From Chara braunii (taxonomy: Eukaryota > Streptophyta > Charophyceae > Charales > Characeae): a stretch of DNA of 28,383 nucleotides. Location of the stretch: positions 726,701-755,083 of the forward strand of contig BFEA01000213.1 of the NCBI GenBank assembly GCA_003427395.1, read 5' to 3'. The notes beneath the pieces were generated by a model. That model was given only the letters and a program-made list of their open reading frames with translations. It made no database searches and had not been told where the DNA came from. Below, piece after piece: positions 28,380 through 28,383 of this stretch (positions within the stretch are counted from its first letter, which is position 1; every line of letters starts with the position of its first letter). A program made the translations under genes and the position numbers.

Positions 28380-28383
28380 TTTT

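Overview
The window is eukaryotic, repeat-rich DNA with no operon-like gene layout. It most likely comes from a plant or streptophyte alga. The evidence is a Ty3/gypsy chromovirus with a primer-binding site resembling the plant initiator-Met tRNA type, many microsatellites, poly(A)-tailed retrosequences and GT-AG intron-like structures. The retroelement proteins and the (S/T)PYT coiled-coil gag-like fragment resemble, from memory and unverified, elements of charophyte genomes such as Chara. The assembly carries scattered N bases and one sequencing-adapter artefact.

Layout. 1-3180: microsatellites and non-coding sequence without a recognisable gene, with a weak tRNA-like fold at 2984-3065. 3339-5315: 26 short stem-loop units built round a CCCYTAAGTTRGGG core, 22 of them arranged as two ordered copies of an 11-unit higher-order repeat. 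Their stems differ between copies by base-pair-preserving changes. 5649-5736: GC-rich hairpins. 5824-6383: a second, AT-rich family of structured repeats. 6657-7060: a poly(A)-tailed retrosequence on the minus strand. 7060-9660: mostly anonymous. 9879-10671: two ~396-bp tandem repeats, with a diverged copy split by the chromovirus.

11674-21504: a complete but dead chromovirus with 5' LTR, PBS, leader, gag, protease, RT, RNase H, integrase, chromodomain and 3' LTR, flanked by AGTG on both sides. Its protease is interrupted by a TTAA-flanked terminal-inverted-repeat DNA element (16496-17339). That element contains an assembly-artefact junction adapter (16770-16807).

21505-28383: continuation of the split repeat and candidate minus-strand host exons. 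The four phase-compatible exons at 22943-23062, 22113-22227, 9663-9736 and 8932-9010 would put the chromovirus inside an intron. Then follow a second decayed chromovirus integrase/chromodomain on the minus strand (24300-25455), a gag-like coiled-coil fragment on the plus strand (25910-26216), a small TIR element (27825-28016), a GTGCGC-type tandem repeat and a terminal (TG)n tract.

No intact protein-coding gene can be demonstrated. The most unusual feature is the covarying hairpin array at 3.3-5.3 kb with its AT-rich neighbour.
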